Assembly: GCA_003132205.1 (NCBI GenBank)
Contig: PKWY01000044.1
Location: forward strand, 5,536 to 69,535
DNA from: Acidimicrobiaceae bacterium
Lineage (GTDB): Bacteria; Actinomycetota; Acidimicrobiia; Acidimicrobiales; RAAP-2
Direction: 5' to 3'
Length of the DNA stretch: 64,000 bases
How positions within the stretch are numbered: the first letter of the stretch is position 1; each line of letters begins with the position of its first letter. The notes below the pieces were generated by a model. That model made no database searches. It was not told where the DNA came from and was given only the letters and a program-made list of their open reading frames with translations. Shown here piece by piece: positions 7,274 through 15,196 of the stretch. The translations under genes and the position numbers were made by a program.

Positions 7274-9328
7274 GTGAAGTTCCGGCGGGCCGCATTGGTG
7301 GCGAACATAGTGCTAGTCGGGTCGACCCTTCCCGTCGTCATGCTGCCGGTCGCGACGCCCAACGCCGCGGGCGCGCTGCCGCTCTACCAGTTCGTCAACT
7401 CCGGCACCGGCCCCTTGCCTTGGAACGCGGTCTCGTTCGAAAGCGCGATCAACAACACCAAGATGCTGGGCAGTCCCCACGCCGCGAGCGAGACCGGGGA
7501 AGCGGCCCTCGCCTACCGCATGGCCAACTCGCAGTTGGGCCTCTACGTGAGCAGCACCAACCGCGCTTCGACGTGGGCCGACGTCTCCACGGTCGTCGAC
7601 ACGCCCACCCCGGGTTCTGATCCGATCCCCTTCTTCGACCCCATGGGAATGCTCGACATCCTCTACGTGAGCACGTCGAACCACCTCATCTTGCTATCGA
7701 CCAACGGGACACGGGCTCCGCTCAGCGCGCGCATAACGCAGTCGACCCCGTGGAGCCCCTGGGTCTCCACCGACCTCACCGTCGAAGCAGGCGTCGGCGC
7801 CGCCTCGGGCCAGCCGAGCGTGCACGTGAGCGGCTTCAACGGCTTCATCGCCTTTCGCTCGCTCGCCAACAACGCCGAGGTGATCCCGCTCAGCTGGCTG
7901 TTCGGCCAGAGGATTCCCTCGCTCAACTCCGGAGCCATCAATGTTTCGAGTGCCGCGTCGGTGGGCGCGATCGCGAACGACCCCGTCGCCCTGCCCGAAT
8001 CCGTGGACGTCTTCGCGGCGACGACGACCGCCGGGAGCCTCGAGATCTTCACCAATACCGGATCATCGCTCAGTTCGTGGAGCGCCCAGAATCTGACCGC
8101 GTTGACGTCGACGCCTCTGAGCGCGGGCGCCCTCGCCGCGACGGGCACGTCGACGACCTCATACCTGGCTGCTCTCAGCACGAGTGGCAACGTCGAGCTC
8201 TACTCCGCCCCCGTCTCGACGTTCACATCGTTGGCGATCACGCTGCACGCGTCGTCCACCGCCTCGGGCTGGACCGCGCTCGCGGTCACCGCCGCCGCGG
8301 CGGGCTCGCCGCCGCTCGACGGATCCATCTACATGTACGCGTCGACCACCCAGGTGACGATCGCGGGCCAAGCCCTCAACTGGGGCGACCTCTTCGTCCT
8401 GACCAACGGCGTCGGCACGTCAACGTGGACCTCGACCGACGTCTCGGTGACCGGTGGCAGCTCGGCGCGCAGCGTGGGCCCCGGTGTCACCGGCATGACG
8501 ATCGGCACGAGCCTCTCGCTGTTCGCCGCCGGCGTGAGCTCGCCTCCGCCCCAGGGCGTCGGGCTCTACGCGATACCTTCCAGCGACTGGGGCAAGGCCA
8601 TCTCGAATGGCTGGCCCATCATCAGCGGCACCGGCGGGCTCGGCACGCAGAGCGCGCCGTGGGTCGGCTTCACGAGCGCCAAGAGCGTCGTGACGTCGCC
8701 GGACTTCCTCATGGGCCAGAGTATCTACAACGCGCACAAGCGGGTCACGTGGCTCTCCTTCTGGACCACCAGCGGGCCGCTCGCCAACGAGCAGCAGACG
8801 CTCGCGACCTACTACAGCCACGGGTTCGCCTCGGGCGCGTGGGTCGCCACGCAGATCGACCAGTACCGCAACCTCGGGGTCGGGCTGAAGCCCGACTGGG
8901 TGATCTTCGACCCCGAGGGCTACCCCGACAACCACTCCGGGCTCGACGCCCCTGGTGGCTCGTCGAAGGCCACCATGGCCCTGTACGCCACGTACTGGAC
9001 CTCGATGCTGAACGGCTGGGCGAGCGGCATCGCCTCGGTCGACCCCTCCTTGAGGGCCGGCGTCTACGCCTCGCAGTCCGAGTACCGCAACTACGGGCTC
9101 ACCAGCCAGACAATGCCGGTCTTCATGGCCGTGGCATTCGCCGGCGGAGGGCCCGTACAGATCGCCGGGGCGAGCGGCAGCAACATCCGTGGCTTCATTG
9201 CCTTCGACGCGACCTGCACCCCGACGTCGACGCTGAAGTCCCAGGAGGCGACGCTGCTGAACCCGCCGTGGTCGGGCCAGTTCAACACCCTCCAGTTCAA
9301 CGCCGGCGTGTACTGCCCTCCGGCGTAG
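7274..9328 (+). CDS. Large secreted protein, C-terminal glycoside-hydrolase-like domain (uncharacterised)
   Basis: A 684-aa exported protein not assigned to a characterised enzyme. There is a signal peptide (basic start, hydrophobic stretch, cleavage near NAAGA around residue 35). Residues about 40-430 are rich in Ser/Thr/Ala/Val and look like repeated beta-rich units (many short 'W-S/T-D' and 'VxxxSG' patterns), possibly a propeller-like array. From about residue 470 the composition changes: WLSFWTTSG near 491, a Tyr-rich helix, and WVIFDPEGYPDN near 543-554, recalling the Asp/Glu-containing strand ends of DUF1906/GH25-like TIM barrels. It follows the S53 protease gene on the same strand, 122 nt downstream, with its own promoter. 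A cell-wall or polysaccharide target is a guess. Confidence 0.7.
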   Translation: MKFRRAALVANIVLVGSTLPVVMLPVATPNAAGALPLYQFVNSGTGPLPWNAVSFESAINNTKMLGSPHAASETGEAALAYRMANSQLGLYVSSTNRASTWADVSTVVDTPTPGSDPIPFFDPMGMLDILYVSTSNHLILLSTNGTRAPLSARITQSTPWSPWVSTDLTVEAGVGAASGQPSVHVSGFNGFIAFRSLANNAEVIPLSWLFGQRIPSLNSGAINVSSAASVGAIANDPVALPESVDVFAATTTAGSLEIFTNTGSSLSSWSAQNLTALTSTPLSAGALAATGTSTTSYLAALSTSGNVELYSAPVSTFTSLAITLHASSTASGWTALAVTAAAAGSPPLDGSIYMYASTTQVTIAGQALNWGDLFVLTNGVGTSTWTSTDVSVTGGSSARSVGPGVTGMTIGTSLSLFAAGVSSPPPQGVGLYAIPSSDWGKAISNGWPIISGTGGLGTQSAPWVGFTSAKSVVTSPDFLMGQSIYNAHKRVTWLSFWTTSGPLANEQQTLATYYSHGFASGAWVATQIDQYRNLGVGLKPDWVIFDPEGYPDNHSGLDAPGGSSKATMALYATYWTSMLNGWASGIASVDPSLRAGVYASQSEYRNYGLTSQTMPVFMAVAFAGGGPVQIAGASGSNIRGFIAFDATCTPTSTLKSQEATLLNPPWSGQFNTLQFNAGVYCPPA

Positions 9329-9331
9329 ACG

Positions 9332-9337
9332 TAGGCT
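9332..9337 (+). promoter_or_regulatory. -10 hexamer of the 77-aa protein gene (leaderless)
   Basis: TAGGCT, exactly 6 nt before GTG 9344. Confidence 0.55.
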
Positions 9338-9343
9338 CGCAGC

Positions 9344-9577
9344 GTGAGCGACTCCAACGAAACCAACGCCAGTAAGTCCCAGGATCTGCGGTCACGCTTG
9401 AAGCAGTTCACCCAGCCGCTGGTCGATTCGATCGACACCAAACTTCGTGACCAGGTCGATCATCGGGTGGACGAGCGAGTGGAGGTCTCTCTTTCGGCCC
9501 GACTCTCGGTCATCGAGCGAGCCATCGCCGACCTCGACCGCGAGATCCGCGAGATCAAGGAGCGGCTCGACTCCTAG
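9344..9577 (+). CDS. Small charged coiled-coil protein
   Basis: A 77-aa soluble protein with no recognised family. Residues about 20-75 form a long amphipathic helix with heptad-like spacing and dense Asp/Glu/Arg pairs (VDHRVDERVE, DREIREIKERL), so an oligomeric coiled coil is likely. The GTG start is fixed by the leaderless -10. It converges on the 39-aa membrane miniprotein gene, the two TAG stop codons overlapping in CTAG. Confidence 0.65.
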   Translation: MSDSNETNASKSQDLRSRLKQFTQPLVDSIDTKLRDQVDHRVDERVEVSLSARLSVIERAIADLDREIREIKERLDS

Positions 9578-9693
9578 GGTCGGTCGTTGACGCCGCCGCG
9601 GCGCTCGCGGTCGCGTCGGATGACGAAGCGCACCGTCAACACGGTGAGCACCACCATGGCGATGATGAAGATGGAGAAGACCGCGGCAAACAC
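9574..9693 (-). CDS. 39-aa single-pass membrane miniprotein
   Basis: An ORF too short for ordinary gene calling. The product has about 23 hydrophobic residues (from VFAAVFSIF through VVLTVLTVRFV) and then a basic tail, IRRDRERRGG, so a single helix with the C-terminus inside is predicted. GTG 9693 is preceded by TAGCGT at exactly 6 nt, the same leaderless pattern as its neighbours, and an in-frame TAG stop lies just upstream, so no longer start is possible. Function unknown; small regulators of membrane complexes look like this. Confidence 0.6.
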   Translation of the reverse strand: MFAAVFSIFIIAMVVLTVLTVRFVIRRDRERRGGVNDRP

Positions 9694-9699
9694 AGTGCC

Positions 9700-9705
9700 A
9701 CGCTA
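9700..9705 (-). promoter_or_regulatory. -10 hexamer of the 39-aa miniprotein gene (leaderless)
   Basis: TAGCGT, 6 nt before GTG 9693. It contains the TAG that closes the frame upstream. Confidence 0.5.
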
Positions 9706-9738
9706 GGTCGTGTCACAGGTCTGCGCAAAAGTTGTTCC

Positions 9739-10536
9739 ATGGCCACATTGACTGATTCATCACCCCGTTTCGTGGTCGACGCCCTGCGCGGCGAGCGCCA
9801 GACCCGTCCTCCCGTCGATACGACAAGCGCACCCGGACTTCGCTCGGTGCTCGAGGACGGGATCTTCGAGGTTCTCGGCGCCGAGAAGCCGGACTCGCCT
9901 CTCGTCATCCGCTCCTCGTCGCTGCGTCAACTCGCCCAAAGCACCGACATCTCCCTCTCGCCCCACGGCAGGGTTCGCGGAATACTCGTCAATCAGGTTC
10001 TTCGGCTTCTGAGCGTGGGCACGTCGGTCAACAGCCCCTTCGACGACGCGCTTCAGGCGTGGCGCCTCGAGTCCGGAGCCGGCGAACTGCTCGGATACGT
10101 GGACCAGCTCGGTAGCGACGAGCGGGCGCGGCTCGAGACTGACGTGACCGCCCACTCGATAACGCTGATCCGTTCGCTCGGTCCGGTGCCTAGCCGGTGG
10201 CTTCCGCGCAGCGCCGTGCGCGCGACCCAGCAGCTTTGCGCTGGGGCTGTCCTGCTGCGCGACGTAATCGACCTCATGGTCGGCACCACCGCCAACGACG
10301 TCGCGAGCGTGGCGCTCTTTGACGTCACGACCTCGCCGCTCGGAGAAGGAAACGAACGCACGATGCGCTATCACGCGCTCGTCGAGACCCTTCGCACGTC
10401 GATCGTGCCGCTTCGCACGTCGACGTTCTCGACGGCGACGGGAGAGATGTGGTCGCTCGACGTCGACACCGAACTCCTGATGCGCAGCGCCGAGGAGGTT
10501 CTGGCGGCCATTGCGAATCAATGGAGGAAGCCGTGA
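9739..10536 (+). CDS. Uncharacterised protein, degenerate PD-(D/E)XK nuclease-like
   Basis: A 265-aa soluble protein. The second half follows the layout of RecB-type PD-(D/E)XK nucleases: a VIDLMVG strand (motif II Asp), then VALFDVTTS where active members have D-x-K followed by T/S-G, then a helix MRYHALVETLR and a Pro-containing strand. The catalytic Lys position holds Thr, so nuclease activity is doubtful. The assignment rests on pattern recognition only. The gene overlaps the next by 4 bp (GTGA), and the two share the same general layout, suggesting paralogues that act together. Confidence 0.55.
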   Translation: MATLTDSSPRFVVDALRGERQTRPPVDTTSAPGLRSVLEDGIFEVLGAEKPDSPLVIRSSSLRQLAQSTDISLSPHGRVRGILVNQVLRLLSVGTSVNSPFDDALQAWRLESGAGELLGYVDQLGSDERARLETDVTAHSITLIRSLGPVPSRWLPRSAVRATQQLCAGAVLLRDVIDLMVGTTANDVASVALFDVTTSPLGEGNERTMRYHALVETLRTSIVPLRTSTFSTATGEMWSLDVDTELLMRSAEEVLAAIANQWRKP

Positions 10537-11339
10537 GCACCCTCATCCACCGACGGCTCACCCGCAACGAACTCAACGCGCTGATCGACTCCGCGCCGAC
10601 GACCCCGGTGAGCTTGAGCGATGATCACCGGCGCTCGCTCAGCGCCCGTTTCCGCGCCGTGCCGGGAACCGACCACCGCCGCCTGGACGCCTGGACCGTC
10701 GAGCAGGCCGGGAGGGCCCAGAGGGGGTTTCGCTGGTCGCCAACGACCGCGCGACGAGTTCTCGGAAGTGGTGCCCTTCGACGGATCGCCTCTGCTCCAG
10801 CGTTGTCGATCGGCGAGGCCGTCAGTGACGAGATCACCGATCAGCTGCTTCGAGCGGCGTCGGGCTACGCCCGGGGAGGATCGCTCGGCTACTGGCTCGC
10901 GAACGCGTCGGTGCCCGAGCTCGGACTGATCACCGCCGAAGCGCTCAACTGGGCCACCCAGGTCACCGAAATCGCGGAGGGCCTCGAGAATGACTGGCGG
11001 ATCGCCCCGAGCGACGCCTTTTACGACGTGGCGACGGCGAGGACGACGCTTCGGGGACGACGCGACCTCGTGGTTGCCTCCGACGAGCACCGCGTCATCA
11101 TCCGTGTCCGTGCGGGAACTCCCGGCAAAAGCGCTGGTCCAGGCCTGCGCAGTGACCTCACTATCGAAACGCTGGCCCACCCCGGCGGCCTCGCGCCCGC
11201 CAGGTTCATCGGCGTGTGGCCCGAAGCGGGGGTAGTCCTCAGCGTGGACGCCACAATGGCCGATCTTCGAAGAGGAGCGCGTGATTTGGTGCGAACCGCG
11301 GTCGCACAGCAACGAATCCGTGCTTTAATAGCGGCTTAG
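10533..11339 (+). CDS. Uncharacterised protein, second degenerate PD-(D/E)XK-like paralogue
   Basis: A 268-aa soluble protein coupled to the preceding gene. GTG 10533 is chosen because GGAGG lies 5 nt before it and GTGA overlaps the previous stop; an ATG at 10521 is in frame but lacks a ribosome site. The stretch LRGRRDLVVASDEH followed by VIIRVRAGTPG mirrors the nuclease core 'RxDLVl...vvvDxKTG', with Arg at both the acidic and Lys positions. Loss of both residues again suggests a binding rather than cutting protein. The product ends 39 nt before typA. No function is assigned. Confidence 0.55.
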   Translation: MSTLIHRRLTRNELNALIDSAPTTPVSLSDDHRRSLSARFRAVPGTDHRRLDAWTVEQAGRAQRGFRWSPTTARRVLGSGALRRIASAPALSIGEAVSDEITDQLLRAASGYARGGSLGYWLANASVPELGLITAEALNWATQVTEIAEGLENDWRIAPSDAFYDVATARTTLRGRRDLVVASDEHRVIIRVRAGTPGKSAGPGLRSDLTIETLAHPGGLAPARFIGVWPEAGVVLSVDATMADLRRGARDLVRTAVAQQRIRALIAA

Positions 11340-11363
11340 GATTTAGCCACCGGCCGCGCCTAC

Positions 11364-11369
11364 TAGCGT
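11364..11369 (+). promoter_or_regulatory. -10 hexamer of typA (near-leaderless)
   Basis: TAGCGT, 9 nt before ATG 11379, so at most a few untranslated bases; no Shine-Dalgarno is seen. Confidence 0.45.
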
Positions 11370-11378
11370 GGTTCAGTC

Positions 11379-13196
11379 ATGACACTACGTACTTCCCTTC
11401 GAAATATCGCTATCATCGCGCACGTTGACCATGGAAAAACCACCCTGGTTGACAAGATGCTGCGTCAAACCGGCTCATTCACCGCCCACGAGGAGATGAC
11501 CGACCGGGTCATGGACTCGGGCGACCTCGAGCGCGAAAAAGGCATCACCATCCTCGCGAAGAACACCGCCGTGAAGTGGAATGACCTCACGATCAACATC
11601 ATCGACACGCCTGGTCACGCTGACTTTGGCGGGGAAGTCGAACGCGGCCTCTCGATGGTCGACGCCGTGATCCTGCTCGTCGACGCCGCCGAGGGTCCCC
11701 TTCCCCAGACGCGTTTCGTCTTGCGCAAGACCCTCGAGAAGCGCCTGCCCGTCGTGCTGGTCATCAACAAGGTCGACCGTCCCGACGCGAGGATCGCCGA
11801 GGTCGTCGAGGAGGTGGAGAACCTGTTTCTCGACCTCGACGCCGACGAGCACCAGATCTCCTTCCCGATCCTCTACGCGAGCGCACGTCAGGGCTGGGCC
11901 TCGAAGAACCCCGAAGACACCGGCGGTGACCTGACGCCCCTCTTCCAGACCATCGCGGACTTCGTACCCGCTCCCGAGTACGAGGAGGGCCACGGCCTCC
12001 AGGCGCTCGTCTGCAACCTCGACGCGTCGCCCTACCTCGGACGACTCGCCCTGTGCCGCGTGATCAACGGAACCCTCGAGCGCGGACAGCGCGTCGCGTG
12101 GTGCCGCATCGACGGGACCATCGAGCACGCCAAGATCACCGAACTCTTCATCACCGAGGCGCTCGAGCGCATCCCGGCCCAGAGCGCGGGTCCCGGCGAC
12201 ATCGTCGCCGTGGCCGGCTTTGAGGACATCTTCATCGGCGAGACCCTGGCCGACCCCGAGAACCCGATCGCCCTCGAGCCGCTGCATGTCGACGAGCCGA
12301 GCTTGTCGATGACCATCGGCATCAACACCTCGCCCCTCGCCGGAACCGAAGGCAGGCTCCTTACCGCGCGCATGGTGAAGGACCGCCTCGACAAGGAGCT
12401 CGTCGGTAACGTGTCGCTTCGCGTTCTGCCGACCGAGCGTCCCGACGCCTGGGAGGTCCAGGGCCGTGGCGAACTCCAGCTGGCGATCCTCATCGAGACC
12501 ATGCGCCGCGAAGGGTTCGAGCTCACCGTCGGAAAGCCCCAGGTCGTCACGAAGATGGTCGACGGCAAGCTGCACGAGCCGCTCGAGCACGTCACGATCG
12601 ACGTCCACGAGGAGTTCGTGGGCGCGGTGACGACGCTGCTCGCAACCCGCAAGGGCAGCATGATCGACATGGTCAACCACGGCACCGGCTGGGTTCGACT
12701 CGAATGGCGCATTCCCGCCCGGGGACTGGTCGGAATCCGCACCGAGTTCATGACCGAGACCCGCGGTGGCGGCATGATGCACACCAATTTCGACGGCTAC
12801 GCCCCTTGGTACGGCGACATCCGCCTGCGCCAGAACGGCGTGCTCGTCTCGGACCGCCGTGGCGACACAACGGCGAACGCCCTCATCGACCTCGAGAGCC
12901 GCGGGACGTTGTTCGTCGGTCCGGGCACCGAGGTGTACGAAGGCATGATCGTGGGCGAGAACTCGCGTTCCGAAGAGATGAACGTGAACCCCACGAAGGA
13001 AAAGAAGCTCACGAACATGCGCGCCTCGGGCAGCGACCACACCGAGCGGATCACGCCGGCGACGATCCTGTCCTTGGAGCAGGCCCTCGAGTTCATCGCC
13101 GACGACGAAGCCGTCGAGGTCACCCCCAAGTCGGTTCGACTCCGCAAGGTCATCCTCGACCAGCCCTCGCGCGCACGCGCGCGCAAGAAGGGTTAA
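11379..13196 (+). CDS. typA: Translational GTPase TypA/BipA
   Basis: Ribosome-associated GTPase of the EF-G-like family, involved in ribosome assembly and stress adaptation; 605 aa, full length. G1 AHVDHGKTT near residues 14-22, the switch region with the characteristic DSGDLEREKGITI, G3 DTPGH, and G4 NKVD are all present. Domains run G domain (1 to about 200), beta-barrel II, EF-G-like III and V, and the BipA-specific C-terminal domain (about 480-605, rich in Lys/Arg). It stands alone between the nuclease-like pair and tRNA-Ser. Identification is secure. Confidence 0.97.
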   Translation: MTLRTSLRNIAIIAHVDHGKTTLVDKMLRQTGSFTAHEEMTDRVMDSGDLEREKGITILAKNTAVKWNDLTINIIDTPGHADFGGEVERGLSMVDAVILLVDAAEGPLPQTRFVLRKTLEKRLPVVLVINKVDRPDARIAEVVEEVENLFLDLDADEHQISFPILYASARQGWASKNPEDTGGDLTPLFQTIADFVPAPEYEEGHGLQALVCNLDASPYLGRLALCRVINGTLERGQRVAWCRIDGTIEHAKITELFITEALERIPAQSAGPGDIVAVAGFEDIFIGETLADPENPIALEPLHVDEPSLSMTIGINTSPLAGTEGRLLTARMVKDRLDKELVGNVSLRVLPTERPDAWEVQGRGELQLAILIETMRREGFELTVGKPQVVTKMVDGKLHEPLEHVTIDVHEEFVGAVTTLLATRKGSMIDMVNHGTGWVRLEWRIPARGLVGIRTEFMTETRGGGMMHTNFDGYAPWYGDIRLRQNGVLVSDRRGDTTANALIDLESRGTLFVGPGTEVYEGMIVGENSRSEEMNVNPTKEKKLTNMRASGSDHTERITPATILSLEQALEFIADDEAVEVTPKSVRLRKVILDQPSRARARKKG

Positions 13197-13208
13197 GGGC
13201 CTTTCAAC

Positions 13209-13214
13209 TAGAAT
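13209..13214 (+). promoter_or_regulatory. -10 hexamer of tRNA-Ser
   Basis: TAGAAT lies 7 nt before the first base of the mature tRNA. Confidence 0.5.
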
Positions 13215-13221
13215 CGTCTAC

Positions 13222-13309
13222 GGAGGGATGACAGAGCGGACGAATGTACCGGTCTTGAAAACCGGCGTGGGCTTGCCCACCGTGGGTTCAAATCCCACTC
13301 CCTCCGCCA
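13222..13309 (+). tRNA. tRNA-Ser (anticodon TGA)
   Basis: The acceptor stem pairs GGAGGGA with TCCCTCC. The anticodon stem CCGGT/ACCGG encloses the loop CTTGAAA with anticodon TGA at 13256-13258. The long variable arm (GTGGGCTTGCCCAC) is typical of class II serine tRNAs, and the T-arm GTGGGTTCAAATCCCAC is perfect. The discriminator is G and the CCA end is encoded in the genome. It decodes UCA and probably other UCN codons. Confidence 0.97.
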
Positions 13310-13334
13310 TAGTGAATTTGCCGTGAAGCGAGAT

Positions 13335-13372
13335 GTTAAGGACCGGTGTCGCAACCGACACCGGTCCTTAAC
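13335..13372 (+). terminator. Strong intrinsic terminator hairpin
   Basis: A perfect 17-bp stem, GTTAAGGACCGGTGTCG with its complement, closes a 4-nt loop (CAAC). It is followed by a short T-rich stretch (CTTTCC), 25 nt after the tRNA. It should end tRNA-Ser (and typA) transcription in the forward direction. The near-symmetry may also stop antisense transcription. Confidence 0.8.
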
Positions 13373-13382
13373 TTTCCACTCG

Positions 13383-13388
13383 TACTGT
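13383..13388 (+). promoter_or_regulatory. -10 hexamer of the 35-aa ORF / oxygenase gene (leaderless)
   Basis: TACTGT, exactly 6 nt before GTG 13395 and 11 nt after the terminator. Confidence 0.5.
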
Positions 13389-13394
13389 GACACT

Positions 13395-13502
13395 GTGCCA
13401 ACGATGCTCTCCCCCGCGGCGTTGGCCCGTCACCTGCAGCCCGAGAGCCCCGTCCTCGTTCGATCAACGTACGCGGACGACACCGAGGGGCGCCCGGCGT
13501 GA
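13395..13502 (+). CDS. 35-aa ORF translationally coupled to the oxygenase fusion gene
   Basis: A short ORF starting GTG-CCA-ACG-ATG and ending in the TGA that overlaps the downstream GTG start (GTGA). The peptide (PTMLSPAALARHLQ...) has no membrane segment; its first half vaguely resembles the start of a rhodanese domain. It is placed by a leaderless -10, and no other promoter is seen for the next gene, so it probably serves to couple or regulate translation of the oxygenase. It could also be the stub of a decayed larger gene. Confidence 0.45.
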   Translation: MPTMLSPAALARHLQPESPVLVRSTYADDTEGRPA

Positions 13503-15196
13503 AGGCACCAGCGACCGTCGAGGAGCTGTTCGCCCTCTACGAGGCGAAGGGGCACTTGCACTACGGCGAGCTCGTGACGGGATTGGAGCACGGCCTGCAG
13601 TGCGCGGCCCTCGCCCGAGCGCAGGGCGCCACCGACGCGCTGATCGCCGCGGCGCTCTTTCACGACGTTGGCTGGCTGGTGACCGACGTGGGGGGCGACG
13701 AAGGATTCGCACCCATCGATGACGATCACGCGGCACTCGGCGCCCGCGTCCTTTCGCCGATTTTCGGTCCCGCGGTCGCCCAGCCGGTCGCATTGCACGT
13801 CACGGCGAAGCGATGGCGATGCACCATTGACCCGGACTACTTCGACGAGCTTTCGCCGGCGTCGCAAGAGACGTTCATAGTCCAGGGCGGGTCCTTGAAC
13901 CACGACGAGCGCATGCATTTCGAATCACACCCCGGCTTCGAGGCGGCCTTGGCGCTTCGTTCCTGGGACGACACCGCCAAGACCCTCGAGCTCGAGACGG
14001 GCGTTCTTCGCGACTACGAGGCCCTCGTACGAGGATTGGCCACCTGGTCGGCACCGCCCCCTCGAGACCTGGCGTTCCCGGCGCTCTGGCTGCGCGACAA
14101 CTGCCCGTGCGATTGTTGCCGCGACCCGCGAAGTAGCCAAAAGCTCTTCCAGATCACCGAGTTGCCCGAAGGGCTCTCCCTCGCGGACGTCCAAGTGACC
14201 GGCGATCAGGTCGTCGTGAGGTTCTCTCCGGACGATCACCGCTCGGTGTTCTCGCGCGCTTGGCTCGCGGCGCAGTCCCCGGGTGGGCGCGGCGACGGCC
14301 GCACCGAGCAGGACAAGCAGCTCTGGCGCGCCGGTGACCTGGACCCGGACGCGCAGCGCTCCGATTGGCCGACGTACTGCAACGATGACAACGAGCGTCT
14401 CCGCATCCTTCGCGGGATCGAGCGCCTCGGATTCGCGGTCATCCACAACACGCCGACCGTCGATGGAACGGTGTTGGAGGTCGTGAGAACGTTCGGGTTC
14501 GTGCGGGCAACGAACTACGGCGAACTGTTTGAGGTGCGCGTGGAAGCGAACCCGAACAATCTGGCCTTTACCGGACTGGCCATTTCCCCGCACACGGATA
14601 ACCCGTACCGAGATCCCGTGCCGACAATGCAGTTGCTCCACTGCCTGTCAAGCAACGTCGACGGTGGTGAGTCGGGTCTCGTCGATGGTTTTCTGGCGTC
14701 CGCGATCTTGCGCGACGAGTGTCCGAAGTACTTCGACGTGCTGGCGAGCACGCCAGTGACGTTCGCCTGGAGTGACGAGCACAACTACCTGCGCGCGCAG
14801 CGCCCCATCATCGAAGTTGACCCGCTCGGTCGCATACGCGGCGTGCGCTTTAACAACCGATCGATGCAGGCGTTACGGCTCGACTTTGACAACGTGGCTG
14901 AGTACTACGACGCCTACCGGTACTTCGCTGACATCATTGCTCGACCTGACCTTCTACTGACGTTTCGCCTCGAGCCGGGCGACTGTCTGATCTTTGACAA
15001 CACTCGGCTCCTCCACGCCCGTACGGCGTTCGTAGAGTCGAGTGCGGGCAGGCGCCATTTGCAGGGTTGCTACACCGATCTGGATGGACTAGCGAGCGCT
15101 ATCGCTGTTCTTGATCGCGTCAACTCAGTCCGTAACCGCTCAAATATCTCCATGGCCCGAGAGGTCGATCATCACCAAAGAACCAACCGCATTTAG
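13499..15196 (+). CDS. Fused HD-type di-iron oxygenase (PhnZ/TmpB-like) and gamma-butyrobetaine-hydroxylase-like dioxygenase (TmpA-like)
   Basis: A 565-aa fusion. Residues 1 to about 185 match the mixed-valent di-iron oxygenases PhnZ/TmpB: His31, His55-Asp56, His77, His100 and Asp157 have almost the spacing of the PhnZ ligands, and Glu24 matches its mobile Glu; the neighbouring Tyr is shifted by one (HYGE). Residues about 185-265 are the GBBH N-terminal zinc module (RDNCPCDCC, Cys202/204/207), and about 300-540 form an Fe(II)/2-oxoglutarate dioxygenase with His365-x-Asp367 and His506. In the known TmpA/TmpB pathway the first enzyme hydroxylates 2-(trimethylamino)ethylphosphonate and the second cleaves it to glycine betaine and phosphate. 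Here both activities appear in one chain, in TmpB-TmpA order. No phosphonate transporter is adjacent, and the substrate is inferred. Confidence 0.85.
   Translation: MKAPATVEELFALYEAKGHLHYGELVTGLEHGLQCAALARAQGATDALIAAALFHDVGWLVTDVGGDEGFAPIDDDHAALGARVLSPIFGPAVAQPVALHVTAKRWRCTIDPDYFDELSPASQETFIVQGGSLNHDERMHFESHPGFEAALALRSWDDTAKTLELETGVLRDYEALVRGLATWSAPPPRDLAFPALWLRDNCPCDCCRDPRSSQKLFQITELPEGLSLADVQVTGDQVVVRFSPDDHRSVFSRAWLAAQSPGGRGDGRTEQDKQLWRAGDLDPDAQRSDWPTYCNDDNERLRILRGIERLGFAVIHNTPTVDGTVLEVVRTFGFVRATNYGELFEVRVEANPNNLAFTGLAISPHTDNPYRDPVPTMQLLHCLSSNVDGGESGLVDGFLASAILRDECPKYFDVLASTPVTFAWSDEHNYLRAQRPIIEVDPLGRIRGVRFNNRSMQALRLDFDNVAEYYDAYRYFADIIARPDLLLTFRLEPGDCLIFDNTRLLHARTAFVESSAGRRHLQGCYTDLDGLASAIAVLDRVNSVRNRSNISMAREVDHHQRTNRI

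Noticed and set aside
7750-9375. 541-codon frame in another phase of the secreted protein gene
   Set aside because: Extremely Arg-rich, no signal peptide; the in-phase protein has a signal peptide and sensible composition.
11475-13040. 521-codon frame antisense to typA
   Set aside because: Shadow of a highly conserved GTPase gene.
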